A DNA stretch of 64,000 bases from DATARR01 sp044868005. GTDB taxonomy: Bacteria; Acidobacteriota; Thermoanaerobaculia; Multivoradales; UBA5704. A program made the position numbers and the translations under genes. Shown here piece by piece: positions 20,813 through 30,600 of this stretch. Below the pieces are notes generated by a model. That model was not told the DNA's origin. It searched no databases and saw nothing but the letters and a program-made list of their open reading frames with translations. Every line of letters begins with the position of its first letter. Position 1 is the stretch's first letter. The stretch is from NCBI GenBank assembly GCA_044868005.1, contig JBIOVX010000157.1, forward strand, positions 36,909-100,908. The letters run 5' to 3'.

Positions 20813-23320
20813 ATGACCCTGAACCCGCGATTCCGCTTCGCCGCCGCAGCGCTCTGCCTGCTCCTCTTTCTCCCTGCCTCTTCCGTCCTCGCCGAGGACG
20901 GCGCCGGCCTCACCCTCGAGCAGATCATGGCCGATCCCGACTGGATCGGGAATCCGCCCGAGGACCCTTATTGGTCGGACGACGGCCACTCCATCTATTA
21001 CGAGCGCGAGCGGGACGGGGTAGGACGAAACCCGAAGGACCTCTTCAAAGTCGATCTCGCGACGGGCAAGGCGGTGCGCATCGAGCCCGCGGACCGCGGC
21101 AAGGCGGACGCGCCGGGCGTCCGCAGCCTCGACCGCAAGAAGAAGGTCTGGGCGCGCCAAGGCGACGTCTTCGTCAAGGACCTGACGACGGGTTCCGTGC
21201 GGCAGATTACCCGCACGGCGGCCGAGGAAGCCGATCCTTTCTTCCTTGCCGACGGCAAGCGCGTCGGCTTCTACCGTGACAATCAGCCGTTCATCTACGA
21301 CCTCGCCTCGGGCCTGCTCTCCCAGGCCGCCGATCTGCGCCCGGAAAAAGATCCGGCGGAGGAAGACGAGCCGAGCTATCTCAAGGCCCAGCAGACCCGC
21401 CTCTTCGACGTCATCCGCCAGCGCCAGGAGAAGGAGAAGCGGCAGCGCGAGGAGGAGCGCGCCGATCAGCAGGCCGATTCCACCCGGCCGCCGCTTCCCT
21501 GGTACCTGGGCAAGGAGGTGACGATCGAGGGGACCTTACTCTCACCCTCGGGCGACTGGCTGGCGGTGATCACGGCGCCGAAGCAGGGGGAGGGGGATCG
21601 CAAGCCGGCCAAGATGCCCACCTACGTCACCGAGAGCGGCGACGTGGAGACCCGCGAGGTCCGCGCCAAGGTGGGCGCCGAGAAACCGGTGCCGAGCTCG
21701 TTGATCCTCCTCGACCTGCGCAAGCACGAGCGGCACGACCTCGACCTCTCGGCCCTGCCCGGCGCCAAGGACGATCCCCTGAAGGCGTTGCGCGAAGCCG
21801 CCGAAGCCAAGAAAACCGCCGAGAAGAAGCTCAAGGAGCAGGAGGAGAAGAAGGAGGAGAGCGCGACGGCGGGCGGCGAGGAGAAGAAAGAGGAGGGCGA
21901 TAAGGCTTCGGAGGAGGCGAAGGCCAAGGAGCCGGAGCTCCGCCCGCTGGAGGTGCTGAACCTCGTCTGGTCCGACGACGGCCGGCAGCTCGCCGCGGAG
22001 CTGCGCGCGCGCGACAACAAGGACCGCTGGATCGCCACCTTCGATCCCGCGCGCGGCGATCTCACCCCCCGCCACCGGCTGACCGATCCGGCCTGGATCA
22101 ACTGGGACTTCAACGCGCTCGGCTGGCTGCGCGACAACGAGACGCTCTGGTTCCTCTCCGAAGAGAGCGGCTTCTCGCAGCTCTACGCGCTCTCGACCCG
22201 CACGGGCGAGCAGCGCCAGCTCTCGCCGCCGGGACGCTACGAGGTGGGTTCGCCCGTGGCGAGCTGGGACGGACGCTCGATCTACTACACCGCCAACCAG
22301 GAGCATCCCGGCAATTACGACGTCTGGCGGGTCGAAGTCGCGACGGCCAAGGCCGAGAAGCTCACGCGGCTCGGCGGCCTGACCACCTTTTTGCTGTCGC
22401 CGGACGAGAGCCAGCTCCTGCTCGTCCACTCCGGCATCGCCCGTCCGGACGAGGTCTACGTGCAGCCCAACCGCGCCGGCGTCGAGGCGCGGCAGGTGAC
22501 GCACACGCGCACGGAGACGTTCCTGGCGCAGAGCTGGACGATGCCCGAGATCGTGCCGATCCCCTCCGCTCACGGCGCTCCCGCTCCCATCTACTCGCGG
22601 GTCTACACGCCCGAGGGCTTCGATCCCTCCCGCACCTGGCCGGCCGTGGTCTTCGTCCACGGCGCCGGCTATCTGCAGAACGTTCACTACGGCTGGTCCA
22701 ACTACTTCCGCGAGTTCATGTTCCACACCTTCCTCACGCGCCGCGGCTACGTGGTGCTCGACATGGACTACCGCGCCTCCGCCGGCTACGGCCGCGACTG
22801 GCGCACGGCGATCTACCGGCAGATGGGCTATCCGGAGCTGGAGGACCTGCAGGACGGCGTCGCCTGGCTGGCGGCCAACAAGAGCGTGGACTCGAAGCGG
22901 GTGGGCGTCTATGGCGGCTCCTACGGCGGCTTCATGACCTACATGGCGCTCTTCCGGGCGCCGGACCTCTTCGCCGCCGGCGCGGCCCTGCGGCCGGTCA
23001 CCGACTGGGCGCACTACAACGACGAGTACACCTCGAACATCCTCAACCGGCCGGAGATCGATCCGGAAGCCTACGAGAAAAGCTCGCCCATCGAGTACGC
23101 CGCGGGCCTCACCAAGCCGCTTCTCATCTGCGACGGCATGCTGGACTCGAACGTCTTCTTCCAGGACAACGTGCGCCTCGTGCAACGGTTGATCGAGCTG
23201 AAGAAGGAGGATTTCGAGATGGCGGTCTACCCCGTCGAAGACCACTCGTTCGTGCAGCCCACGAGCTGGCTCGACGAGTATCGCCGGGTCTTCAAGCTGT
23301 TCGAGCGGTATGTGAGGTAG
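20813..23320 (+). CDS. Secreted S9 family (prolyl oligopeptidase/DPP-like) peptidase
   Basis: An 835-residue exported serine peptidase. A signal peptide ends at VLAED (about 27). An eight-bladed propeller region follows, interrupted at residues about 325-380 by a Lys/Glu-rich charged insertion (KKTAEKKLKEQEEKKEE...). The C-terminal alpha/beta-hydrolase domain carries the catalytic triad: Ser703 in GGSYGGF, Asp778 in GMLDSNV and His811 in EDHSF. All three are intact. Members cleave peptides after proline or small residues in the periplasm or outside the cell. The start at 20813 follows GAGGAA at 20801. It is divergent from the glycoside hydrolase. The charged insertion is longer than in most relatives I know. 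Confidence 0.92.
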   Translation: MTLNPRFRFAAAALCLLLFLPASSVLAEDGAGLTLEQIMADPDWIGNPPEDPYWSDDGHSIYYERERDGVGRNPKDLFKVDLATGKAVRIEPADRGKADAPGVRSLDRKKKVWARQGDVFVKDLTTGSVRQITRTAAEEADPFFLADGKRVGFYRDNQPFIYDLASGLLSQAADLRPEKDPAEEDEPSYLKAQQTRLFDVIRQRQEKEKRQREEERADQQADSTRPPLPWYLGKEVTIEGTLLSPSGDWLAVITAPKQGEGDRKPAKMPTYVTESGDVETREVRAKVGAEKPVPSSLILLDLRKHERHDLDLSALPGAKDDPLKALREAAEAKKTAEKKLKEQEEKKEESATAGGEEKKEEGDKASEEAKAKEPELRPLEVLNLVWSDDGRQLAAELRARDNKDRWIATFDPARGDLTPRHRLTDPAWINWDFNALGWLRDNETLWFLSEESGFSQLYALSTRTGEQRQLSPPGRYEVGSPVASWDGRSIYYTANQEHPGNYDVWRVEVATAKAEKLTRLGGLTTFLLSPDESQLLLVHSGIARPDEVYVQPNRAGVEARQVTHTRTETFLAQSWTMPEIVPIPSAHGAPAPIYSRVYTPEGFDPSRTWPAVVFVHGAGYLQNVHYGWSNYFREFMFHTFLTRRGYVVLDMDYRASAGYGRDWRTAIYRQMGYPELEDLQDGVAWLAANKSVDSKRVGVYGGSYGGFMTYMALFRAPDLFAAGAALRPVTDWAHYNDEYTSNILNRPEIDPEAYEKSSPIEYAAGLTKPLLICDGMLDSNVFFQDNVRLVQRLIELKKEDFEMAVYPVEDHSFVQPTSWLDEYRRVFKLFERYVR

Positions 23321-23387
23321 ATCCTCGCCAGTATAAGATTCGCTGGAATCCGGGATAACCCTGCCCGCCCGCGCGGAGAGCAGGATC

Positions 23388-23930
23388 ATGGTCGACGCAG
23401 ACGACGCCAGGATCAGCGACGAGACGTTGATCGGCCGGGTCGCGGCCGGGGATCGCTCCGCCTTCGAGCGCCTGGTCAGGCGCCATCACGCCATGGTGTA
23501 TCGGTTCGCGCGGGCCGCCGCGCCGGAAGAGATCGATCCCGAGGAGATCCTGCGCGAGACCTTTCTCTTCGCCCGTCGCGGCGCCGGCCGCTATCGTGAC
23601 GAGCCTTCGGGCCGCTCCTGGCTCCTCGCCTTCGCCCGGCGGGCTATCGACGGACGATCCCTGCGGCGCAACTCCGGTTCGGCATCTCTGGGCGAGTTGG
23701 CGCGGACGGCGGCTCGGCGAGGCTGTCCCGCCTGGGAGGGCACCGCCGCCGCCCTGGCGGCGCTGCCGGCCGAGGACCGCGAGATCCTTACCCTCTATGA
23801 ACGCGAGCTCCTCACGCTGGAAGAGGTGGCGCGGGTCATCGGCATCACCGATGCGGCTCTGCGGACGCGGCTCCACCGGGCGCGCTTGCGGCTGCTGGCG
23901 GAGCTCAAGGGAAACGTCCGTGGAGGATGA
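23388..23930 (+). CDS. ECF-type RNA polymerase sigma factor
   Basis: A 180-residue sigma-70 family factor. Region 2 is ETLIGRVAAGDRSAFERLVRRHHAMVYRFARAA...EEILRETFLFARRGAGRYR (residues about 12-70). Region 4 is LAALPAEDREILTLYERELLTLEEVARVIGITDAALRTRLHRARLRLLAEL (about 122-175). It is the first gene of a four-gene overlapping set (sigma, zinc-finger anti-sigma, GNAT, TamB-TamA). The anti-sigma gene begins inside its last codons. The arrangement suggests envelope-linked control of the downstream assembly module. The promoter was not resolved. Confidence 0.93.
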   Translation: MVDADDARISDETLIGRVAAGDRSAFERLVRRHHAMVYRFARAAAPEEIDPEEILRETFLFARRGAGRYRDEPSGRSWLLAFARRAIDGRSLRRNSGSASLGELARTAARRGCPAWEGTAAALAALPAEDREILTLYERELLTLEEVARVIGITDAALRTRLHRARLRLLAELKGNVRGG

Positions 23931-24186
23931 ACGGATCGTCGCCGGCCTGCACTGCGGCGAAGTGCTGGCGGATCTGACCGAGCACCTCGACGGCCGGCTG
24001 AGCCCGCAGCGGACATTCCGCATCGGCGAGCACCTGCACGGCTGCGACGACTGCCAGCGGCTCGCCGAGGAGATCTCGGCCGTCGTGGGCGCGCTTCGCG
24101 GTCTGCCGGAGGAACCGTTGCCGCCGGAAGTCGAAGCGCGCCTGCTCGCCGGCCTCGATTCCGCGGAGGACGGAACGCATGGCTGA
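23920..24186 (+). CDS. Zinc-finger (ZAS) anti-sigma factor, soluble
   Basis: An 88-residue protein starting at GTG 23920 and overlapping the sigma gene by 11 bp. HCGEVLADLTEHLDGRLSPQRTFRIGEHLHGCDDCQRLAEEI is the anti-sigma zinc-finger pattern, with His and Cys ligands in HLHGCDDC (H-x3-C-x2-C). Unlike most membrane anti-sigma factors it has no transmembrane helix. It would bind the ECF factor in the cytosol and may sense redox or metal state. Its 3' end overlaps the next gene by 8 bp. Confidence 0.88.
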   Translation: MEDERIVAGLHCGEVLADLTEHLDGRLSPQRTFRIGEHLHGCDDCQRLAEEISAVVGALRGLPEEPLPPEVEARLLAGLDSAEDGTHG

Positions 24187-24634
24187 CCTCGAGATCCGCT
24201 CGGCCGTGCCGGCAGACGCGCCGGCGATCGTCGAGTTTCAGATCCTCATGGCACGTGAGACCGAGGATCTGGAGCTCGACCGCGAGACCATCACGGGGGG
24301 CGTCGGCGCCGTCTTTGCCGATCCCGCCAAGGGAACCTACTGGCTCGCCGAGCGCGACGGCCGCATCGCCGGCTGCCTGCTCACGACCTACGAATGGAGC
24401 GACTGGCGCAACGGCACCGTGCTCTGGATTCAATCGGTGTACGTCCCACCCGAGCAGCGCGGCCACGGCATCTACCGCGCGCTGTACGAGCATCTGAAGC
24501 GTCGGGTCGAGCTTGAACCTGGCCTCAAAGGCATTCGTCTCTACGTCGACCGGCGCAACGCCGTGGCGCAGCGGGTATACGCACGGCTGGGGATGACCCG
24601 GGAGCACTATGATCTGTTTGAATGGATGAAGTAG
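24179..24634 (+). CDS. GNAT family N-acetyltransferase
   Basis: A 151-residue acetyltransferase. It has an N-terminal DLEIRSAVPADAPAIVEF, the acetyl-CoA loop motif IQSVYVPPEQRGHGIYRALYEHL (Q/R-x-x-G-x-G/A, with G-H-G-I here), and the C-terminal GIRLYVDRRNAVAQRVYARLGM 'N-x-x-A-x-x-x-Y-x-x-x-G' motif. It could acetylate a small molecule or protein; the target is unknown. It overlaps the anti-sigma gene upstream (8 bp) and the TamB-TamA gene downstream (13 bp), so all are translated together. Confidence 0.92.
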   Translation: MADLEIRSAVPADAPAIVEFQILMARETEDLELDRETITGGVGAVFADPAKGTYWLAERDGRIAGCLLTTYEWSDWRNGTVLWIQSVYVPPEQRGHGIYRALYEHLKRRVELEPGLKGIRLYVDRRNAVAQRVYARLGMTREHYDLFEWMK

Positions 24635-27600
24635 GCGCGCCTTCCCCTCTCCCCCGCACCCGCAGGCGACGCCTGCGCCGGATCGCCTGGATCGCCGTCC
24701 TGGTCCTGGTGGTCTTGCCGGCGCTGACCGTCCTCTCGATCTTGGCCGCGCTGCGGGCGGCGGGCGTGCGCCAGGCCATCCTCGGCCGCATCTCCTCTCT
24801 GCTGGCGGAGGACTACGGGCTCGCGGTCACGGCGCGGGACTTCTCTCCTCTCTGGCGGCGCAGCGGTATCGAGCTCCACGATGTCCGGCTGGGCGCGCCG
24901 CGCGCGGCACCGATCGTCCATGCCCGGCGGGTGTGGCTTGAAATCGATCTCGGCACCTTGCGAGACCGGCCGCTGGTGGTGAGATCGCTGGACGCCGACG
25001 GCCTGCTCGTCGATCTCAAGGCGCCATTGCCCAAGCTCCCCGAGTCCACTCCGGAGGAAGCCGGCGCCGGACCGCCGGTAGAGATCTTGCGGATCGCTCT
25101 TCGCAATTCCGAGGTTCGGGGCGCCGCCCTGGCCAAGCCCGCATCGGACTGGCTGCGGAGCTGGAACGCCCAAGGCATTGACGCCCGAGGCTCGTACCGC
25201 GGCGGCCGGCTGGAACTGGAGGTCGAACGGGGGAAGGCGATCCTCGACAGGCCGGGGTTCGGCCTTCAGGAGCTGCATCTCGCGGGCCGCATCGGCCACG
25301 AGGAGAAGAAGCCGCTCCGCATCGACGGCCTGACGGTGACCGGCGACGGCCTGCGCCTGGCCGCCTCTGGAATCGTCGGGCTGGAAGAAGGCTCCCCTAC
25401 CGCCGCCCGCTTCGACCTCTACGCCGAGCCGCGCGCCATCGCGTCTGGCCTGCCTGCTCGCGGACAGATCAGGGCGATCGGACGGATGGCGCTGCCGGAG
25501 ATCTCGGGCCAACTGAGGATCATGGCGACGGAGATTCCGGCCGAAGCGCTGCGGCCTTATCTCGATCCCAAGCTGTACGCCGATCTCGCCCTGGCCGGCA
25601 CCGTGGCGGACGTGAAAGCGGACGCGACAGTGGGTCCGGGAGACTGGAACCGGATCGCCGGAAAAACGGAGCTGACTTGGAACCGCGGCGGCCGGCGCCT
25701 GGCCCGCGCCGAGGCTCGCCTGTCTCCGGGCGACACCGCGACTCCCATCGTCGCCAACTTGACGGCGGAGATCCTGCCGGCCTCTCCCGGCCGCCGGTTC
25801 ATCCAAGGCACGGTGCGCGTTGCGAGCTGGCAGGAGTTGGCTCGCGCCACGGCCGAAGGCGTGCGGGCCGAGATCCGTCTCCCCGACGTGCGCGCCGCCT
25901 TGGCGGAGGTCCGCTCGCTGTGGCCGCGCCTAGTGCCGGCCGTACCTCCGGGGATGCCGCTCCAAGGATCGCTGAATGCGAACGCTCGCCTATCGGGTCC
26001 CCTGACCACGCCCGAAGCCGTTATCGATGCCACGTGGCTGCCCCGGGCCGGCTCCCGCGTACAAGTCGCGGCGAAGGGCAGGCCCGACACCTGGAGCGGC
26101 TCGGCCAAAGTGGAGACGGAAAATCTGCCGCTGGAGATGCTCGGCGCCATGGCGCCCGGCCTCGCCGGCAGCGTCACCGGCACGGCGGAGCTCTCCGGTT
26201 CCCCTCGCGGCTATCTCGTCCGCCTCGCGACCACGACGGCGGCCGTAGCGTTTCCGCCCCAGCTCCAGCGTCTGGAGAGCGCAACGGTGAGCGCCGATGG
26301 GACGCTGACCCTGCAGCCATTGTCCTATCGCGGAATCCTTTCCCTCGACGGCTCCGGTTTGATCGCTTCACCCAACGCTTCTTCGACAGCTCAGATCGCG
26401 CAGTTCGATCTCGACTTGGACGGCGTCCTAAAAGGCTCGCCTTTGCGGTGGGACGGCAAGGTGACGCTCACCGGCGAGAACGCCGAGATGCAGGGAACCG
26501 GCCGAGCGGATCGCTTCGCGGCCGCGGGAGACGGCGCCCTGCAGCTCGAGCCGCTCGCATACAGCGGAACGCTGACGCTGGACGCGGGTCAGGTTGCCCT
26601 GACAGAGCAGGACTTGGAGATCCAGGACCTTCACCTGGAGGCCGCCGGGGACCACCGCGAGATTCGCCTCTCCGCTCTCTCCGGCGAGCTTCCGGAAGGC
26701 CGCACTTTCAACGCTTCCGGACGGATCGTCACCAAGCCGCTGCTCGCCGAGGCCGATCTCGATCTCCAACTCGTCAAGCCGGTGGACGCCGTCCCAGCCG
26801 TCGATCTCACCGCGAAATTGCGCGATGGGCTCGTCGAGGTGGAGGCGCCGCGCATCGACACCGCCTCCGGCCCGGGAAGCCTGCACGCGCAGATTCCCCT
26901 GGAGGCGCTGCGCGCGGTGCCACAGCTCGTCTCGATTCTCGAATCGTTGCCCGGCGAGAAGGCGCGGGGACCGGTCTCCCTCTCCTTCTCGTTCCCGGAG
27001 CTCGACTCCGAGCCTCTGCTCGCGGCTCTGGGGATGGAGCCCAGGCCCGAGCGGCTGCGGGCCGGGGTGAGCGCCGATCTCTCCCTGGATCTCGCCTCGC
27101 CCGCGGCCGGCAGCGGAGAGGTACGCCTCTCCGGCCTGACCGTCGAGACCCCGGACGGCCGCATCGCCGCCGAGACTCCCGCCGTGCTCCGCCTGGCCGG
27201 CGGCAGGCTCGACCTTGCGCCCGTCCATCTGCGGATCGACGGCGGCTCGATCCAGGGAGCGGGGATCGATCTCGCGGCGAGCGCAGAGCTGGTGCCTTCA
27301 TGGAAACCGTTCGATGACCCGGTCACGGCGGCGGTCTCACGGCTCTCGGCCGAGGGCAACGGTACGCTCGACGCCGCGCTCCTCAATCCCTATCTGCAAG
27401 GCGGCGTGGCCGAGGGCTCGCTCCTCTTCTCGGCCAAGGCCTCGGGCACGCTGGACCGTCTCGCCGCCGAGGTGCGGGCGAGCGGCCCCGGAGCCTCCTT
27501 CGTCTGGCCGGCGGCGGCCGTCCGCGTCAGCGATCCGCGGCTGGCCCTCGACCTGCGCGATAGCCGCTGGACGATCCGCGAGGGGCGGATGGGCGTCAAC

Positions 27601-30600
27601 GCCGGCACGGTGGAGCTCGCGGGAGGTCTCTCGCCCGGCGGAGCCCTGGACGTGGAGGCGCAGCTCGCGGGCGTCCACTACCGTCTGGACTACGGGATCG
27701 AGACCATGCTCTCCGGCCGCCTCAACCTCCAGTCTGCTCCCGATGAGCGCACCCGCCTTTCCGGCAAGGTGAGCGTGGATCGCGGCGTGCTCAACCGGGA
27801 TCTCAATCTGGACCGCGAGGTCTTGGCGCTCCTCTTCAAGCCGCCGGAGGTTCCCAGCACGGAAGAGAGCGCGCTGGCCGCCGTGGACCTGGACCTCGAG
27901 ATCGAGACGCGCGAGGGTGTGCGGATCAAGAACAACGTTGCCGATCTGCGGGCTTCCTGGCGCCAGCTCGAGGTCGGCGGCACGCTGGAGACGCCGGTGA
28001 TCCGCGGGCGCATCGAGCTCGATCCCGAAGGCCGCTTCTACGCTTACGGCCAGACGGTGCGGATCGACCGCGGCTCGCTGCTGTTCACCGGCGACCCTCT
28101 GACCGATCCGCAGATCGATCTGGTCACCACCTCGTCCCTCCAGGATCCGACGATCGGGCAGTTGCGGGGCGCCGGCCCGCTCGACCTGCTGGCGCGCCCT
28201 CAGGACGACGACGAGAAAGAGGGGCCTGGGACCTCGGAGGTGCTGGCCGCCGGGCTCTCGGGTTACTACGGCCACCGCGTGTTCCAGCGCCTCGGCGAGT
28301 CGCTCGGCCTCGGCAACGTGTCGGTGGTGCCGGATCTGGAGAACGATCCCACCGCGCGCCTGATCGTGGGTCGCGATCTCTCGACGAGCGTCTCCCTCGC
28401 CCTCTCGATGGACCTGCGCAACGTCGAGCGGCAGACCTACTTGGTCGACCTCCACGAGCTTCCTTCTCTGCCGGGGCTGCGCGTCGAAGGCTTCACCAAC
28501 GACTCCGGGAGCGAAGGCGCCAACCTCCAGCAGTCGCTCGACTTCGGCGGCGGCGAGCCGCGACGGCGCGAGACTGGTCCGCGGCTTCGCCGGCTGGTGA
28601 TCGAAACACCGAAAGGCGTCTCCCGCCGCGAGATCCGCCGTGCTGCCGGCCTGGAGAAAAAGGCGCCGGTACCGGAGGGGACGGCCTTCGCCGTCGAGGT
28701 CAACGTGGCCGACTTCCTGCGCCGCAAGCGATACCCGGATCCACGCGTCGAAGTCGCGGTGCAGCCTGTCGAGTCGCGGCCCGGCTGGGTGGACGTGAAG
28801 ATCGCCGTGCAGCCGGGTCCCCGCGCGTCCTTCGTCTTCGCGGGAGACCGGCCGCCCCGGGCTCTGCGGCCGGAGATCACCGCCCTCTATCGGACCGACT
28901 TCTATGAGCCCACCTCGATCGAGGAGATGCGTCAGGAGGCGGTGCGCGTCTTTCGCAGCCTCGGCCATCTCGATCCGCAGGTGGAGATCGAGATCCGAAA
29001 GGAGCGCCCGGAGGATCCTGCCGGCCCGAGAACGGTCACGGTCACGACGAAGGCCGGTCCCCGGCAGACGCTGCGGGAGCTCGAGATCGCAGGATTGCCG
29101 CCGGAGGAGGAGCGCCTGGCGGCCGGCGCTTTCCCCAGCCTGCTTGCCCGCGTCGAGCTCGCCGCCGCCCTGCCGGATGCCGACGCCCGCCTGCTCAACC
29201 TGTTGCGGGGTCTCGGCTTTCCCCGAGCCCGGATCGCCGGCCGAGCCGTCGCAGCGGACGGTTCCCGGCTGGCCGTGGACGTCGAGCCCGGCCCGCGGCA
29301 GATCGTGTCGGCGGTGCGACTCACCGGATTGGAGGAGGAAAAAGAGGAGCGGCAGCGGCTCCAGTCAATGCTCCCCGTGCGTGCCGGAGATCCCGCTCGC
29401 ATGGATCGCGTCGCGCAGGGGAAGCTGCTCCTGGAGGGCGACCTCCGCGACCGCGGCTACGCCGACGCGACCGTCCGATTCTCCGTGGTGCCCGCGGCCG
29501 GACGGCCGGACGACATCGAGGTGGTTTACGAAGTCACAACCGGCGAGCGATACCGGCTGGCCGGCGTCGAGATTGAAGGCGAGCGCTGGTCCAAGCCGGC
29601 GCCCATGCGGCGCCAGGCGGGTCTCGCCGCCGGCGAGCCCTTCACCGAGGCCGGCGTCGAGGAGGCCCGCAACCGGCTGTTCAGCACCGGCGTCTTCTCC
29701 CAGGTGGACACGACGGTGGAAAAGAAGGATGGCGAGGCCAAGGTCTCCTTCTCGCTCGCCGAGCGCCCGCGCTTCCATCTGGGCTACGGTGCACGCTGGG
29801 AGAGCGAAGAGGGAACCGCCGCCGTTCTCGATTTCGTCGACCGGAACTTCCTCGGCCGCGCCCTGGCCCTCGGCCTGCGCGGCCTCTACCAGTCCGACGA
29901 CCGGAGCGGCCGGCTCTACCTGTACACCGGCGGCGTCCTGGGCACTCAGATCTCCTTCGACGGCTACGCCGAGTCCCGCCGGCGTCTCTTCACCGAGGAC
30001 AATTTGGCGGAGGACCGGCTCGAGGTGGCGCTCCAAGCCAGCCGACCGCTCGGCGAATCCGCCACCGCGCGGATCTACGCCCGCCACCGCACCACCCATC
30101 TCTTCGAGATCGAACCGAACGAGTTCTTCCCGATCGACCTGAAGCTCACCCTCCCTTACGTGGGCGCGCAACTCCAGTACGACACGCGAGACGACGACAT
30201 CGATCCCAGATCCGGACTTCTCGCCAGCGCCGACCTCTCCGGGAGTGGCGACTTCCTGGGCAGCGATTTTCAATACCTCCGCCTGTTCGCTCAGACGATG
30301 TCGTTCCGGGATATCTCGTTTGCCGGCCGGCCCGGGACTTGGGCGCAGGCGGTGCGGGTGGGGCTCGCTCATTCATTCGGCGAGGATCTCGTCCCGGACG
30401 AGCGGTTCCGCGCTGGCGGCCCATATTCGGTACGCGGCTACGAGCGGGAGAGCCTGGGGCCGCAGCAATTCCTTGGCGGCACGGTCCTGGCGACCGGGGG
30501 GGAGGCGCTGCTCGTCATCAACGAGGAGCTGCGGTTCGCCCTGCCCTGGGATCTGACCGGCCTCGCCTTCTTCGACGCGGGCCAGGTGTGGGCGCGGCCA

